A stretch of 64,000 bases of DNA from Vandiemenella viatica (taxonomy: Eukaryota; Arthropoda; Insecta; Orthoptera; Morabidae). Within the stretch, counting starts at the first letter, position 1; every line of letters starts with the position of its first letter. The stretch lies in NCBI GenBank assembly GCA_031002005.1, contig CM061919.1, positions 223,260,739 through 223,324,738 on the forward strand, in the 5' to 3' direction. This document shows, in pieces, positions 1 through 10,559 of the stretch. The translations under genes were made by a program, and so were the position numbers. Below the pieces are notes generated by a model. That model was not told the origin of the DNA and searched no databases. It worked only from the letters and a program-made list of their open reading frames with translations.

Positions 1-182
1 GGCTAAGGTCATTAGAGGCGGGATGGGACTGGGGACAAGGAACGGGGAGAAATTCGGCCATGGCCTTTTTGAAGGAAGCATCCCGGCATTCGCCTGGAGT
101 GATTTTGGGAAACCATTGAAAATCCAAATCTGGATGCCCGGACGGGGATTCGAACCCGCGTCCTCCAGAATGCGAGGCCAAT
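1..182 (-). repeat. tRNA-derived SINE, cut by window start
   Basis: On the minus strand the sequence reads as the B-box part of a tRNA head (GGATTCGAACCC region on the plus strand at about 147-160), then the common SINE body (CCAGATTTGG, ATGCCGGGATG, TTCAAAAAGGCCATGG). The A box is missing at the 182 end, and the 3' tail runs off the window start. Confidence 0.85.
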
Positions 183-282
183 ACAGAAATAATGTTAAAA
201 GTGGCACTAGCGATAAGCGCCTTCGTAAAGAAAAAAAAAAAAAAGAAAGTGAAATCTTTTCCATTCAAACATTGATTTAAGG

Positions 283-691
283 GTAAGAAAGAACTATTTA
301 AAACTCTTTGGTGCACAGCTCTTTATGGTAGTTAATCCTACACTTTTGGAATACCAGAAAGAAGGAAAATTAAAACATTTGAGATTTGGTGCTATAGAAG
401 AATGCTAAAAATTAAGTGGACAGATAAATTACGAAATTAACATGTTTTGGAAATGATGGGTGTGGAAACAAGTTGGTGGAAGGTGCGACATATTTTGAGA
501 GATGCGGGCTTTATTATTTTTTAGTGGAGGGAAAAATCGAAGGTAAGAACTGTAGCTGAAGACAGAAATTAGAATATATGAAGCAAATAATTGAGGATGT
601 GGGTTGTAATGGGCATGTTGAGATGAAGAAATTAGCGCAAGATAGGAAGAGATGAAGGATTGCATCAAATCAGTGGAGACACTCATTACGG

Positions 692-723
<32 letters not shown>
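283..723 (+). pseudogene. LINE reverse transcriptase C-terminal remnant with poly(A) tail
   Basis: Frame-shifted plus-strand translation keeps the landmarks of a non-LTR retrotransposon C-terminus: LFKTLWCTALYGS, then FEIWCYRRMLKIKWTDKL, then IIEDVG, then EMKKLAQDRKR. This is the order seen after the RT domain of the 'endonuclease-reverse transcriptase' LINEs common in insects (RTE/L2-like; I cannot fix the clade). It contains several stops and frame changes and ends in an A-run at 690-723. This is a 5'-truncated dead copy. Confidence 0.75.
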
Positions 724-725
<2 letters not shown>

Positions 726-823
726 AGCAGCAACAAGAACAACAAAAATTATAGTATTACGCTTTCTCTTTTAAGAATTATAATAATCATTCGTTTACCC
801 ACTCTTGGATGCATTTCTATATC

Positions 824-950
824 TGCGTGCATAAACCACGCAGCTCCATTTTGGCCTCCTGTGAACCCCCCTCCCTCCACGTAGCCCAGCGTAGCCTTCA
901 GCCAACCCCCCCCCCTTTTGGACCGAGCCACGTAGTTTGTACACGCTCCC
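824..950. mobile_element. MITE family B (short copy)
   Basis: The left part GCGTGCATAAACCACGCAGC and the right part GCCACGTAGTTTGTACACGC are imperfect inverted repeats, with C-rich sequence between. The same ends occur at 30,869, 44,784 and 54,013. The outermost GGGA of the left end is lost, so no target duplication can be read. Confidence 0.6.
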
Positions 951-1339
951 TGATTGCCGAACGACTTGCGCTGTATCAGGCAGTGGTACAAACTTCATTT
1001 TTTTTCTTTCATTAGGTGCAAAATCCAAATTATAATTTGAATGATTGCCGTATTAACTGCATGGCGTACCCGGCGAGTTAATAACTTGTTAGCTCTTTGA
1101 TTCATATTCCGTATGTAATTTGTGCTGTCCAGATCTATGAATAGAGAATGCTTCCCTCGAAAATTATCTGTATTTGAAATTGCTTTTACATTTCTGTATA
1201 GCTATGGGAAGAGATAATTTCTTCATTCAGAAACAATACAGTAATGTATAAGTTGCGAAAAGGTTTAATGAATGGATGCTGTAAATAAAAGGATTATAAT
1301 ACCAACGGTCTTTGAAATGGTGCAGCTATGGCTAAACTC
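951..1339. other. No gene seen
   Basis: AT-rich sequence without a recognisable coding remnant, terminal repeat or RNA gene. Confidence 0.5.
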
Positions 1340-1540
1340 ATACTAGGGTAGCTGAAATTTTGGTCAGACCGTTGCAGGTATACTCCCAACATTTATATGC
1401 ATCAAATGCAATGTTTGGAGGGGATGCAAAGGAGGGCAGTTAGATTTATTTGTGGAAATTACCGAATACAATCACTTAGTAATATGATTAAAAAAAAGCT
1501 TAGTTGAAAGTGATTGGAAGACAGTAGGCAAGTGGATAGT
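1340..1540 (+). pseudogene. LINE RT C-terminal fragment
   Basis: Reading through two frames gives LVRP, then LEGMQRRAVRFICGNYR, then SLSNMIKK and ESDWK. This is the motif series (VRP...VQRRAARF...W) of jockey/CR1-type LINE C-termini, also present and better preserved at 8,801-9,289. It stops just before a SINE at 1,551. Confidence 0.7.
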
Positions 1541-1550
1541 CTTTCTTTTT

Positions 1551-1771
1551 TATGGCTTTATGCCTCCTCGGCGCCGAGGTCATTAGAGACGGGTTAGGGA
1601 TGCGGCAAGGAATGGGAAGGAATTCGGTCATGGCCTTTACAAGGAAACATCCTTGGATTCGCGTGGAATGATTTCAGGAAACCGTGGAAAACCGATTGCC
1701 GGACGAGGATTCGTACCCGCGGCCTCCCAAATAGGAGGCCATAGCGTTACCACCCACCCATTAGGCTCGGT
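1551..1771 (-). repeat. tRNA-derived SINE, subfamily A
   Basis: Full-length but diverged minus-strand copy. The tail (rc of TATGGCTTTATGCCTC) is at 1,551, the body in the middle, and the tRNA head ends at about 1,771 (ACCCACCCATTAGGCTCGG on the plus strand). It has several body substitutions and a short deletion near the B box. Confidence 0.85.
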
Positions 1772-2050
1772 GCGGGTGTAAAGATTGCTGTTAGTATGTA
1801 AGGCTTATATTACGATGAGACCTGGATGGATATTGATACAGGATTTAGGGGTAATATGGACGACTATTACCGTAAACTTGAACTTTTATTTTGGGTCTGG
1901 ACTGCAATAAATTAACGAGGGATATAGCTAACAATTTGCCGCTAGCAATGAAAGAGTTTAAAGTCTAATTTCGTGGAATGCAAAAGTAAGTTTCTTGGGA
2001 AATTGTCATCGGGTCACATGCTTCATCACAATTAATTTTTTTATATTACT

Positions 2051-2279
2051 AAGCCTGGTGGGTGAGCGGTAACGCTCTGGCCTCGCAGACGGGAGAACGA
2101 GGGTTCGGATCCCCGTTCGGCTATCCAGATTTGGATTTTGCATGGTTTACCTGCAGGAGAATGTAAGGATGGTTCCTTCAAAAGGCGTTTACTGATTTGC
2201 TTCCCATTTCTTCCCCCCAATGCTTTCTGGCGCTAATGACCACGACGTCGACAAGGCGTAAAACTACAACCAAAAAAAG
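2051..2279 (+). repeat. tRNA-derived SINE, subfamily A
   Basis: A-box region TGGTGGGTGAGCGG and B box GGTTCGGATCC, then CCAGATTTGG, TTCAAAAGG and the tail CGACGTCGACAAGGCGTAAA followed by A-rich sequence. The body is diverged. Confidence 0.88.
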
Positions 2280-2423
2280 TTTATTATTATTATCGCTATT
2301 AAGTGTACCGACCGTTTCCGAAAATGGTGAAAACACTTCTAGGAATGGAATGTAATCTCTTTTGAAACAACCTGAAGTTTATAATAATCTTAAGGAAAGG
2401 CATAGAATTTACTTATATATTCA

Positions 2424-2795
2424 GACTAGCTGATACCCGCGTCTTCGTACGCGTAGATTAAGAATTTCTTTTCCAGAATTGAATATATAAAGTTGGTGGT
2501 AACAAAGGATTGGTCCCAAACAACGCCGAGTCGGCATAATATGACTATATCATTCTACCGTCGAACATGTCTCTTGAAGAAAATCAGTTTCCAACATATT
2601 TCTGTCACCATTCGATAAGTTCTCAAAATTTCGTGATTACAACTATTAGTCATACCGGAAAAAATGTCCTGTGCCTTTCCTACAGATTTTCTTGTCAAAT
2701 TGCATCATTATCGATATAGCCATTTAGTTGTCAAAACGTAACAAAAAGACAAAGACTTACTTCCGCATTTACAAGTCTTATTACTGCAGATCATA
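2424..2795 (+). repeat. LINE/SINE 3'-end repeat ('CCCGCG-CTTCG' family)
   Basis: Starts with AGCTGATACCCGCGTCTTCG and ends with a GTCAAAACGTAAC motif followed by TTCCGCATTTACAAG. The same start, internal order and end recur at 25,039-25,657, and the end alone recurs near 16,860. This layout is typical of dispersed non-LTR 3' regions in arthropods. No coding remnant is visible. Confidence 0.6.
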
Positions 2796-2989
2796 CAACA
2801 CACACACGCACACTGACTGCGAACAGCCCCTGAGGGATCATTATAACATAAAAAAGTGTACACCTACAGCATTGCAAGACTACCTACGATTTGCCTCGCA
2901 TTGAACCCCTAAATTTGTGATATCTACATTTTAACATCCAATCCGAATAACCGACGGTCCAGGCGTGACTCTTACGATCAAAAACAATT

Positions 2990-3322
2990 TTTAAAAATCT
3001 TTGCCTGCACGGAGATTTGAACCGGAGACCACGATCCAAACAGCAGTAAGCAAGCGTTTTAGGTACTGAGCTACCTGACCGCTACATGAAAAACTGTACA
3101 GAGACGTCCACATCCATCTTGTCTGTCTATCACCGTCAGTAATTTTTCGAAATTATAAGACAACATGTATTATTTATACAGAAAATTTTTCAACCAAATG
3201 TAGACAGTATTTTTCTCCTTGCTTCAAAGGTAAAGTGTGCAAACTTTCACCGAAATCGGATGAAAACTGAATTTGTATGAAGAACAAACAAACATACATT
3301 CATCTTTATATATATAGATTAA
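2990..3322. repeat. tRNA-like segment plus LINE-like 3' tail
   Basis: On the minus strand, 2,998-3,092 reads as a tRNA-like unit: GTAGCTCAGTACC (A-box-like), then GGTTCAAATCTCC (B box). It is followed on the plus side by a tail at 3,200-3,322 (ACTTTCACCGAAATCGGATG, then AACAAACAAACATACATTC, then TATATATATAGATTA). Best read as a composite short retroelement. It is not a working tRNA. Confidence 0.5.
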
Positions 3323-3745
3323 ATTAATCCGATCCATGAGGATTTTAATTTGTTGTTTGAAATAGTATTTTGCAGGTGATAACATTGATATTAAAATAGA
3401 TGGTTTACATAAAAGAATCTGGGATCTTTTCTCTGGCGTCAGTTTATAACGCGTTAGACCTGAGAGCTGTTACCTGCGAGGACAAAAAGTAGCCGGCGGC
3501 GTTGATTTTTAGGAAGCTTTACCTGCGGGACTCCCGAAGGGAACTTCCTCGCGGTGTTAAAGAAAAAGAGGGTTGCGGGACGCTTGAAAGGAACTCCGGT
3601 GGCCATTTGAAGGCCTGAATGCTGGCCAGAAAAACTGCTTCGTGGTCAAAGTGGCAACTGAATGGAAGCGCTCCCGTGAATGCTCGGCACACAAGAATAA
3701 TGGCTTATTAGTATATCATGCCACTAACAATGATACTAGATACTA
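3323..3745. other. No gene seen
   Basis: No recognisable coding, RNA or terminal-repeat signal. A GC-rich patch occupies about 3,490-3,690. Confidence 0.45.
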
Positions 3746-4315
3746 TGTTTTTGAATAATAATCCGTCTTCTAACAACTGTTTTTATTATTAATTTTCATC
3801 CATCCAGACGCGTTTCGCCCTTCTGGAGTGGGGCATCGTCAGTGGCTATAAATAATATTGTATTGTGATTATATTTGTGTATGCGATTAAGTACATTAAT
3901 TATATACATATATTCATATTGTAGTATTGTAACGTCTGTAGTTCAGTCTGCTATAATTATTCTATATATTGTTTTCATAGTATCTGTGTTCAGACATAAA
4001 TTCACTTCTTAATACTAAATTATCTGTATGGTTACGAGCTTTATGTACATACACTCTATTTACTAAAAATTGTGGCGGCTAGCACATGTCAGTCCGGAAC
4101 AGTACCTTCCGCTTTTCTCTGGACCGTTGTTTCTTCCTACAGCTTAGCTTTATTTTCTTTAATATTGTTCACTTCACTCTATTTATATAATTTGCTGTTA
4201 AATTGCACTTTTAACTACACCAAACTAGTTATAGTGTATCTGCAGCGATGTGTTTGTGTAGATGAAAATTAATAATAAAAACAGTTGTTAGAAGACGGAT
4301 TTTTATTCAAAAACA
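3746..4315. mobile_element. Penelope-like terminal structure with 55-bp inverted repeats
   Basis: 3,746-3,800 is the reverse complement of 4,261-4,315 with one mismatch (54/55). The left arm continues inward into a hammerhead-like motif on the minus strand; the right arm begins just downstream of where the cleavage site would lie. The roughly 460 bp between them contain no recognised coding region. Inverted pseudo-LTR arms with hammerhead motifs are characteristic of Penelope-like retroelements. No RT is present here, so the assignment rests on the ribozyme motif and architecture. Confidence 0.6.
3801..3848 (-). ncRNA. Hammerhead-ribozyme-like motif, intact core
   Basis: Minus strand: CCA (stem I), core CTGACGA (fits CUGANGA), stem II GCCC...GGGC with one extra U before it, core GAAA, minimal stem III AC-GC-GT, then the GTC cleavage triplet and TGG closing stem I. 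Predicted cleavage lies between 3,807 and 3,806. The very short stem III is like that described for hammerheads in Penelope-like elements, which may act as dimers. All conserved core bases are present. Activity is not shown. Confidence 0.6.
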
Positions 4316-4464
4316 TTTACGCAACAACTGCGGAATATGGCCAACAACAAAGTTACTGATACTAGTTTGTGATAACTTCAGAGTAGTTGCAGATTAAACT
4401 AATATATGAAACATAGATTTATTTGATAATATTTCGCCATAGTATAAACTAAAATTTTTCCTTT

Positions 4465-4501
<37 letters not shown>

Positions 4502-4693
4502 GGAAACTTTAATAGGTTTTATGCAGTGAGTTACTTTATGATTGCGAGCCAGACTCCAACTGTGGGATACATGTGTTTCACTATCTTCCTTAATATTTAA
4601 ATGTGAGACCCTGAAATGTTTTACCTGATGTAGTTTTTCACACAGAACAATCTGGCTACTCGGTTATTTCCAGCAGGCGACAAAAGTTTTGTA

Positions 4694-4838
4694 TATACAC
4701 TGATGAGCCAAAACATTATGACGACATGTTTAATAATGCGTAGGTCCAACTTTGGAACGCAGTACATCAGAGAGGCATGAATATGATAAGTCCTGTTGGT
4801 TTCCGCAGGTATCTGGCACCAGATGTCTGCGCTTAAGA
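4694..4838 (+). repeat. Dispersed insect repeat 'ACACTGATGAGCCAAAACAT'
   Basis: From ACACTGATGAGCCAAAACAT through TGGTTTCCGCAGGTATCTGG to CACCAGATGTCTGCG. I recognise this as a common dispersed repeat in insect, especially orthopteran, genomes. The element class is not clear from this fragment. Flanking sequence from 4,316 holds an A-run at 4,471-4,499 and nothing else I recognise. Confidence 0.55.
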
Positions 4839-5473
4839 CAATTTTTGTTCTTTTGAAAAAGAAATATGTCTTGAATATAAAGTCTACTTGCGTATGCCAA
4901 AATAAAATGCATTTTATATACTTGTAAGACGTAGAAACTTTAGTAAAAATAGTTAAGTGTCTCATTGTTTGAGTCTCTGGTTCTAAGTTTTTTTTGCTAT
5001 ATGTAATTGTGATTTCTATATTCTTCAGGTTCTGAAATTTTCATTTTTAGATAGAAGCAGAAGTCAGGACCGAATTTGTCCATGATTTAAGTGCGTGAAA
5101 CAGCTAGAAGCTCTACCCGGGTAACCGTTTTATGTCTATTTACTCTTATAGGGCGTTACTTCCTGTTGAAATCCCGATGGTCGTTAAAGACGAATGTTAG
5201 TTTAGGCGCCCTCTGAACTGGGAGTTTGAACGGAAGGCTGACACACCGTCTGGCTTCTAGGAAAGTGAACGGTTCACCGAGCTCTGTGGATGAATGTAGA
5301 TTACCAAGTAATTAGAAGTATAAGAAGGCTGCTTACGCGGCGAACCGTTGACTTCGCACTACGAGGTTGGCGCGACTGTAAATTTCATGTTGTTATCAGT
5401 CCTTATCACTTCTTCCAACACTTCAGATGTTTTGTTTTCTCTGTGAGATTATACGACTGGAATGGGAACGGTG
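4839..5473. other. No gene seen
   Basis: AT-rich sequence with short chance frames only. No repeat partner elsewhere in the window was noticed. Confidence 0.45.
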
Positions 5474-5675
5474 CTCTTTTGGTGAGCGATAAAGCTGTGG
5501 CTTGACTTTCTTGAGGACATGGGTTCAAATCCCCGTCCGGTCACCCATGGTTTCCGAAATATAAGCGAATTCCTTCATAAAAAACCATGGCTGGATTCCT
5601 TTTCGTTGTTTGCCACAGTCCTTTCCCAACTCTAAGGACACAGACGTAGACGAGACATAAAGCCTGAAAGAAAAA
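5474..5675 (+). repeat. tRNA-derived SINE, diverged
   Basis: GGTGAGCGATAAAG (A-box region) and GGGTTCAAATCCCC (B box), then a shortened body lacking the CCAGATTTGG segment, TTCCTTCATAAAA, and a tail with GACGTAGACGAGACATAAAG. Internal deletions make it about 200 bp. Confidence 0.8.
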
Positions 5676-5861
5676 AAAAAATGTGGAAGACAATACTTAT
5701 GTGTGTATTTTTCACATTTCTGACTAACAGTCCTACGTACAAAGGTTGGAAGCACTGTAATTTAGAAGCTGCTTCGTTCATTCCAATGTATGGTCTGTCG
5801 AGGTTCGGCAAGGAAGAGAAAGGATTTCAAAACCTACATTGGTAAATCCAATAGTTTTTTT

Positions 5862-6058
5862 CTTGTGGCTTTAAACCTCGTAGACGTGGATGTGATTAGA
5901 GGGAGAGGGTGGAATGAACTGGGGACCAGGAATGGGGGTGAATTCATCCGTGGCCTTATTGAAGGAACCATCTCAGCTCGCCTGGAATGACTTCGGGAAA
6001 CCACGGAAAATCAAAATCTGGATGGTCGGACAAGCGTCCTCCCGAATACGAGGACAGA
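5862..6058 (-). repeat. tRNA-derived SINE, 5'-truncated
   Basis: Minus-strand copy. The tail (TGGCTTTAAACCTCG on the plus strand) lies at the 5,862 side and the head ends within the B-box region, where a short deletion has removed GGATTCGAACC. Confidence 0.8.
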
Positions 6059-6520
6059 TAATAATCTAAAGACTTACATACAGTTATCGCATATCTTTGT
6101 AGTAGATTTCACAGAGGAAATAAAGTGAAACACGTGAACAGAAAATAATGCCAGCAGGAGCACTGATTCCACAATGTGTTCTGAGTATTATTTCACCACA
6201 TTTTGTTGCCATCCTTCTCATTGCGTGTAAACTGTTTAAATTGCTCCTATGAGATTCCAGACCACCTGCGGTGTGTTTATGTCATGGATTGGCGTTGGAT
6301 ATGGGCGATTGCTTTTACATAAGTAATCGATACTTCAGGTTGTTCGTTTGCGGTGAGGTAAAAGTTTCAGACTCTCGTCCAAGCCAGGTTAAAGTACCGG
6401 ATCACGCACGTCTGTATTTTAATGACATGTCCTAAGCACAGATTTGCGTTAATCATTTCGATTTTATCCCTGTAATAGAAGATTTTGGTGTCCACAAACA
6501 AAATTTGGTAGGTATGACAA
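6059..6520. other. No gene seen
   Basis: No recognisable coding or repeat signal. Confidence 0.45.
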
Positions 6521-7131
6521 ACCGAGCGTGGTGGATGAGCGGTTAACGCTCTGGCTTCGCATTCCGGAGGACGCCGGTTAGAATCCCTGTCTGGGCACCC
6601 AGATTTGGGTTTTCCATAGTTTCCCCAAATCACTTCAGGTGAATGTCGAGATGGTTCCTTCAAAAGGCCATGGCCGAATCCTTCCCGCTCGTTGTTCCCA
6701 GCCCCAGTCCCGCCTCTAAGCGGGCATCCATAAATTTCGTGAGGTGTTTTTCCGGACTTCCATACCCTCTGGTGAGAATTCGTGAGATCTGGTCCGACCC
6801 CCCCCCCCTCCTCTGATGAGATCTGGTCCGTGAGTCCTGCCCTAGGAGACTTTTTTTTTAGGTTTCACCATTCCAATACCAGTTACACCCCTCACTATTC
6901 GACGAAATACCCCCCCTAAAATCTTCGCGTCATTTGAAGACTTTTTTTTTTGCTCCACAGTCCAAGAAAAATTTCCAAAACCTCACGTAAGATTTCCGTT
7001 GACCCCCCTCCCTCTTGGTGACATTTGGTGAGATTTCGCCGGACCTCCCCCTCCCCCCTCCCCCACCCTATTTCACCTCACGTAATTTATGGACAGCCCC
7101 TAATGACCTCGACATCGACGATGCGCAAAGC
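6521..7131 (+). repeat. SINE (subfamily A) split by a MITE
   Basis: The head starts ACCGAGCGTGGTGG and the body is well preserved up to CCGCCTCTAA at 6,719. The sequence is then interrupted by the MITE at 6,720-7,100 and resumes as TAATGACCTCGACATCGACG with the tail to about 7,131. Joining across the insert restores the usual CCTCTAATGACC. The SINE is therefore older than the MITE insertion. Confidence 0.9.
6720..7100. mobile_element. MITE family A (PIF/Harbinger-like), copy 1
   Basis: Left end GGGCATCCATAAATTTCGTG and right end CACGTAATTTATGGACAGCC are inverted repeats. Both sides are flanked by TAA (6,717-6,719 and 7,101-7,103). Interior is C-rich with 'GGTGAGATTT' motifs. A 3-bp TWA duplication is the mark of the PIF/Harbinger superfamily. 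No coding sequence. Confidence 0.8.
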
Positions 7132-7721
7132 AATAAGTAAATTTAAAAAAGTATGAAATTATATACAAATGACGTGTTCAGTAGTGGAATTAAGTACTTT
7201 TACCTCCTCAAACGTGATACCGTGAATGAAATGGCTCGGAGGTGTGATCAGAACGAAGTGTGGAAGAATACCAGATATAGTGCAGTTAGTAAGCAAATAG
7301 GGTGGAGATCTTCCTGGAGACCACAGACAAAATGAATAAACAAAGTGTTGAAAGATAAAGAGGCCACAAGAACCAACTGGAGCATGTAGGAGGACGAGAG
7401 AGAAATGCTGGTGAGATAGAAATGGAGGATATGACATCGCATGAAGATGATAATCAGAAGAAAGTATGGGTTGGAGAAACACGTTATTTGACGGTGTCTA
7501 CGAATCAATTGCGCATGAAATATTTACTTTGATGGAAGTACTGATGATCCGCTAGTCATGAACAACATCATTCGCCTTTAAAAAAACAGCAACTTAATCC
7601 ATCATTCCTTACTTTTTCCAGAAACTGCTGTTATTAACCCTAGACTGTTAGTGAAAATGTCTTGTAAATGCATCACGGCTTTTATCTAAACAAGGTTCTA
7701 GGTTATGGAAACTATTTTATC
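7132..7721. other. No gene recognised
   Basis: Purine-rich on the plus strand with short open frames on both strands. It has the look of decayed LINE sequence, but I cannot match any motif series. Confidence 0.35.
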
Positions 7722-8425
7722 CGTTGTGCCAGCCTCTTGAATATCCGTAGATGGCCGCTAAAGTTTCTGTAGATTGGCTACAGAAATCCGGAGACTCGCT
7801 GACTGAAACAATAATTATTGAAGAAAGAGACAAAATTAAGAATTTTTATTTCCTGGTCTTTAAATTTCGAAATACAAAATAATATTCTACATTGAAAGTA
7901 AGAAATATCTTCATGTTCTATACAGCGTCACTTTCATCACTGCTGCTGCTATGCCTACTCCGACCATACATTTTCTTTGTTGACATTAAATTTAGCATAT
8001 CTTCTATAACAGGAAATGTTAAAAACTGCTACCCCTTTGATTCTCGGATATTGGTTAAGCCTTCTCGGTAAGGGCACTGCTTTCTAAGCCGTGCCAACGA
8101 GCGTGTCACCGTGTATAAAGAGTGCGACTATAGCTCTGTATTACGGTCTTTTAAGATCTAAAAAATTTATAATCAAACTAAATATGAGCTTTATTTCAAT
8201 GTTGTTCACACGAGCGGTTGCAAGGAAACGATTCACAATTATTGACAATTCTGAAATGTCATTAACACTATACGCTTAAAGTTTAACAAAACACCAATAT
8301 ATGGAAAAATCAACAAATAGTAAAAAGTAGCAAAAATCCGTAGATATTTTAACAAAATCGGAAAATCCTAACTTTTTATAAAAATCCGTAGATCTACGGA
8401 TAAATCCGTAGAATTGGCAGCACTG
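7722..8425. mobile_element. Probable non-autonomous hAT-like element
   Basis: The right end on the minus strand reads CAGTGCTGCCAATTCTACGG; the left end reads GTTGTGCCAGCCTCTTGAAT. Both subterminal zones carry repeated ATCCGTAGAT/CTGTAGAT motifs in both orientations (7,741, 7,769, 8,339, 8,388 and 8,407 regions). Clustered subterminal motifs and CAGTG-type ends suggest hAT. I found no clear 8-bp duplication and no transposase. Confidence 0.5.
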
Positions 8426-8800
8426 AAGATTGGACTCAAAAAATAACCACCCTGTTTGTTGAATTTTGTTGTATTTTCTTTATTGTTTTTCCTACGTTTG
8501 TTGTTGTGTATTACTTTTGTTGTTGTTTAGGATTAATGTTTTTTTGTTGTGTTTTTAAAGCTAAATTCGCTCGATCTGACAAATTCGTTTTAAGTTTTTT
8601 CGTTTATGAGTGGTGCACACCACGGAGGTTCCACACAAGACAGTCACAACGCTTCATTACTGTCAGAGTAGAACTGGCGAGCTAGCTACGACGCTGTCGG
8701 GAACGTCTAAAATTATCTTCGAGGGAAGTTTGACTGACACAGATTCCTATATTTGTAAAAAAGATGAAGAAACAATAAAATTTGAGAGGACTAGGTCGCC

Positions 8801-9364
8801 AGTGTGAACATTTTTCGAATGATATACGATTCTAGGCTGCGATTCATAGGTAGAATCTTGAAAAATTGTAATGAACAAACAAAGGAGATAGCGTACAAAT
8901 CTCTTGTGCGTCCACATTTGGATTATTGTTGTGCCATTTGGGACCCGTTTCGTAAGGGATTGATCGAAAGTATAGAGAAAGTACAGAGAAGAGCCGCTCG
9001 ATTCGTGACCGCTTGCTACAGTCCTTATGAAAGCGTCACAGAACTGATTAGTAGATTAGGTTGGGAGTCTCTGGTAGATAGACGACACACGTTTCGTTTA
9101 AACTTATTGGAAAACATGCGTACTCCAACTTTCACTCATGAGTGTAGTGAAATACTTCTTCCACCAACCTATTTGAGTCGGAAGGACAGGAAAGATAAAA
9201 TTAGAGAAATAAGGTGCCGGACTGATTCTTATATGAATTCTTTTTTCCCTCGTACCATTAGGGATTGGAATGCACAGCAAAGAGATTAGCTTTGGTGCTG
9301 AGCACCCTCTGCCACCCACAATTTTGTGAATTGCAGAGTATATATGTAGATGTAGATGTAGATG
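8801..9364 (+). pseudogene. 5'-truncated jockey/CR1-type LINE, RT C-terminus
   Basis: An open frame of about 160 residues (8,804-9,289) has no natural start because the element is 5'-truncated. Visible motifs in order: LRFIGRILKNC, AYKSLVRPHLDYCCAIWDPF, VQRRAARFVTACY, LGWESLVDRRHTFRL and SFFPRTIRDWN. This is the C-terminal end of the reverse transcriptase of jockey/CR1-type non-LTR elements, after the catalytic palm, which is absent. The frame ends at a TAG, a short 3' UTR follows, and the element ends in GTAGAT repeats (9,345-9,364), the usual microsatellite tail of this family. Cannot encode a functional enzyme. It is the best-preserved LINE fragment here, so it is relatively young. Confidence 0.85.
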
Positions 9365-9752
9365 AATAGCGAGGTTCGTGGTTTGTAGAATAACCGACTC
9401 ATTTGTAGAAATTGTTTATTTGTAAACTGAAACAGGTGCGTAGCAAATTACTTACGAAACAATTAAAAGTGATGAAATGTTTCCCAAACAGAAACAAAAA
9501 TATACGAAGAGCTCTTTACTCTAGAAACCACCTACAGTTTATCTATTTCTCTGTGCTGCTATCTAGAGGTTCTGCGACCATTCCTTAACGACCCAGCAGC
9601 TTGACTATGTAATATATCAATTTTAGCAACAACTGTTTATTTGTCAATTGAAACATCTAGCTGTACTGCGACCATGGCCCATGCGAAAATTTCTATAAGT
9701 GGTGCAACTATCTGGCGGTAAAGCGATTATTCGTTATAGACACCAGCAGAGC
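9365..9752. other. No gene seen
   Basis: Contains two similar 'ACTGAAACA...' stretches (about 9,426 and 9,648) and nothing else recognisable. Confidence 0.4.
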
Positions 9753-9755
9753 TTA

Positions 9756-10053
9756 GGGGGCATCCATAAATTACGTGAGGTGTTTTTCCGGATTTCGGGA
9801 CCCCTCCCCCTCTTGTGAGATCTGGCCGGACCCCACACCCCTCTGGTGAGATCTGGTCCGTGAGAACACCCCCCACCCCCTAAAAATCCTAAAAATCACC
9901 CTCGCAACTTTTTAAGACTTTCTTTTTTTATGTCTCACCCTTCCAAAATCCGGTTACACCCCCACTTTTCGACGAAATTCCCCCCTAAAATCGACTTTCA
10001 CGCAATTTGTAGACCCACCCCTATTTCACCTCACGTAATTTTTGGATGCTCCC
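9756..10053. mobile_element. MITE family A, copy 2
   Basis: Left GGGGGCATCCATAAATTACG, right CGTAATTTTTGGATGCTCCC, flanked by TTA (9,753-9,755 and 10,054-10,056). Non-coding interior with GGTGAGATCTGG motifs on a C-rich background. Confidence 0.85.
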
Positions 10054-10199
10054 TTAGCAGCTTGACTGAACTATTGCATATCGCTGAGTTTGATTGTTCG
10101 TTATTTTCCCATTTATGGGTTGAATTTAGAAAAATTCCTTTCTTAATTAATGCTGTTCCCAAAGTGGTGAACTTAATCTTTGAAATGATCTCTCTCTCT

Positions 10200-10436
10200 C
10201 TCTTTTTGGCTTACGGCTTTACGCCTCGTCGCCGTCATTAGAGGCGGGAAAGGACTTGGGGCTAGGAACGGGAAGGAATGCGGCCATGACCTTTTGAAAA
10301 AATAATTCCGGCTTTCGTCTGGAGTGATTTGGGGAAACCATGAAAAACCCAAATCTGGATGGCTGGACGGGTATTCGATCCCGTGTCCTCCCGTATGCGA
10401 GGCCAGAACGTTAACCGCTCACCCACTACGCTCGGT
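10200..10436 (-). repeat. tRNA-derived SINE, subfamily A
   Basis: Full-length minus-strand copy. The tail side reads GGCTTTACGCCTCGTCG and the head ends CCCACTACGCTCGG at 10,436. It is preceded by a (CT)n run at about 10,189-10,202. Confidence 0.9.
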
Positions 10437-10559
10437 AAAATGATATCTCATTTATCGATTATGGATAAGTTTAAAGGGAGAAAGTTCGCTTGTCACATAA
10501 AAACGCGCTACACCAGGTCCACAATGGTCTTTACAGTACCGCATGTGGAACACATTGAG

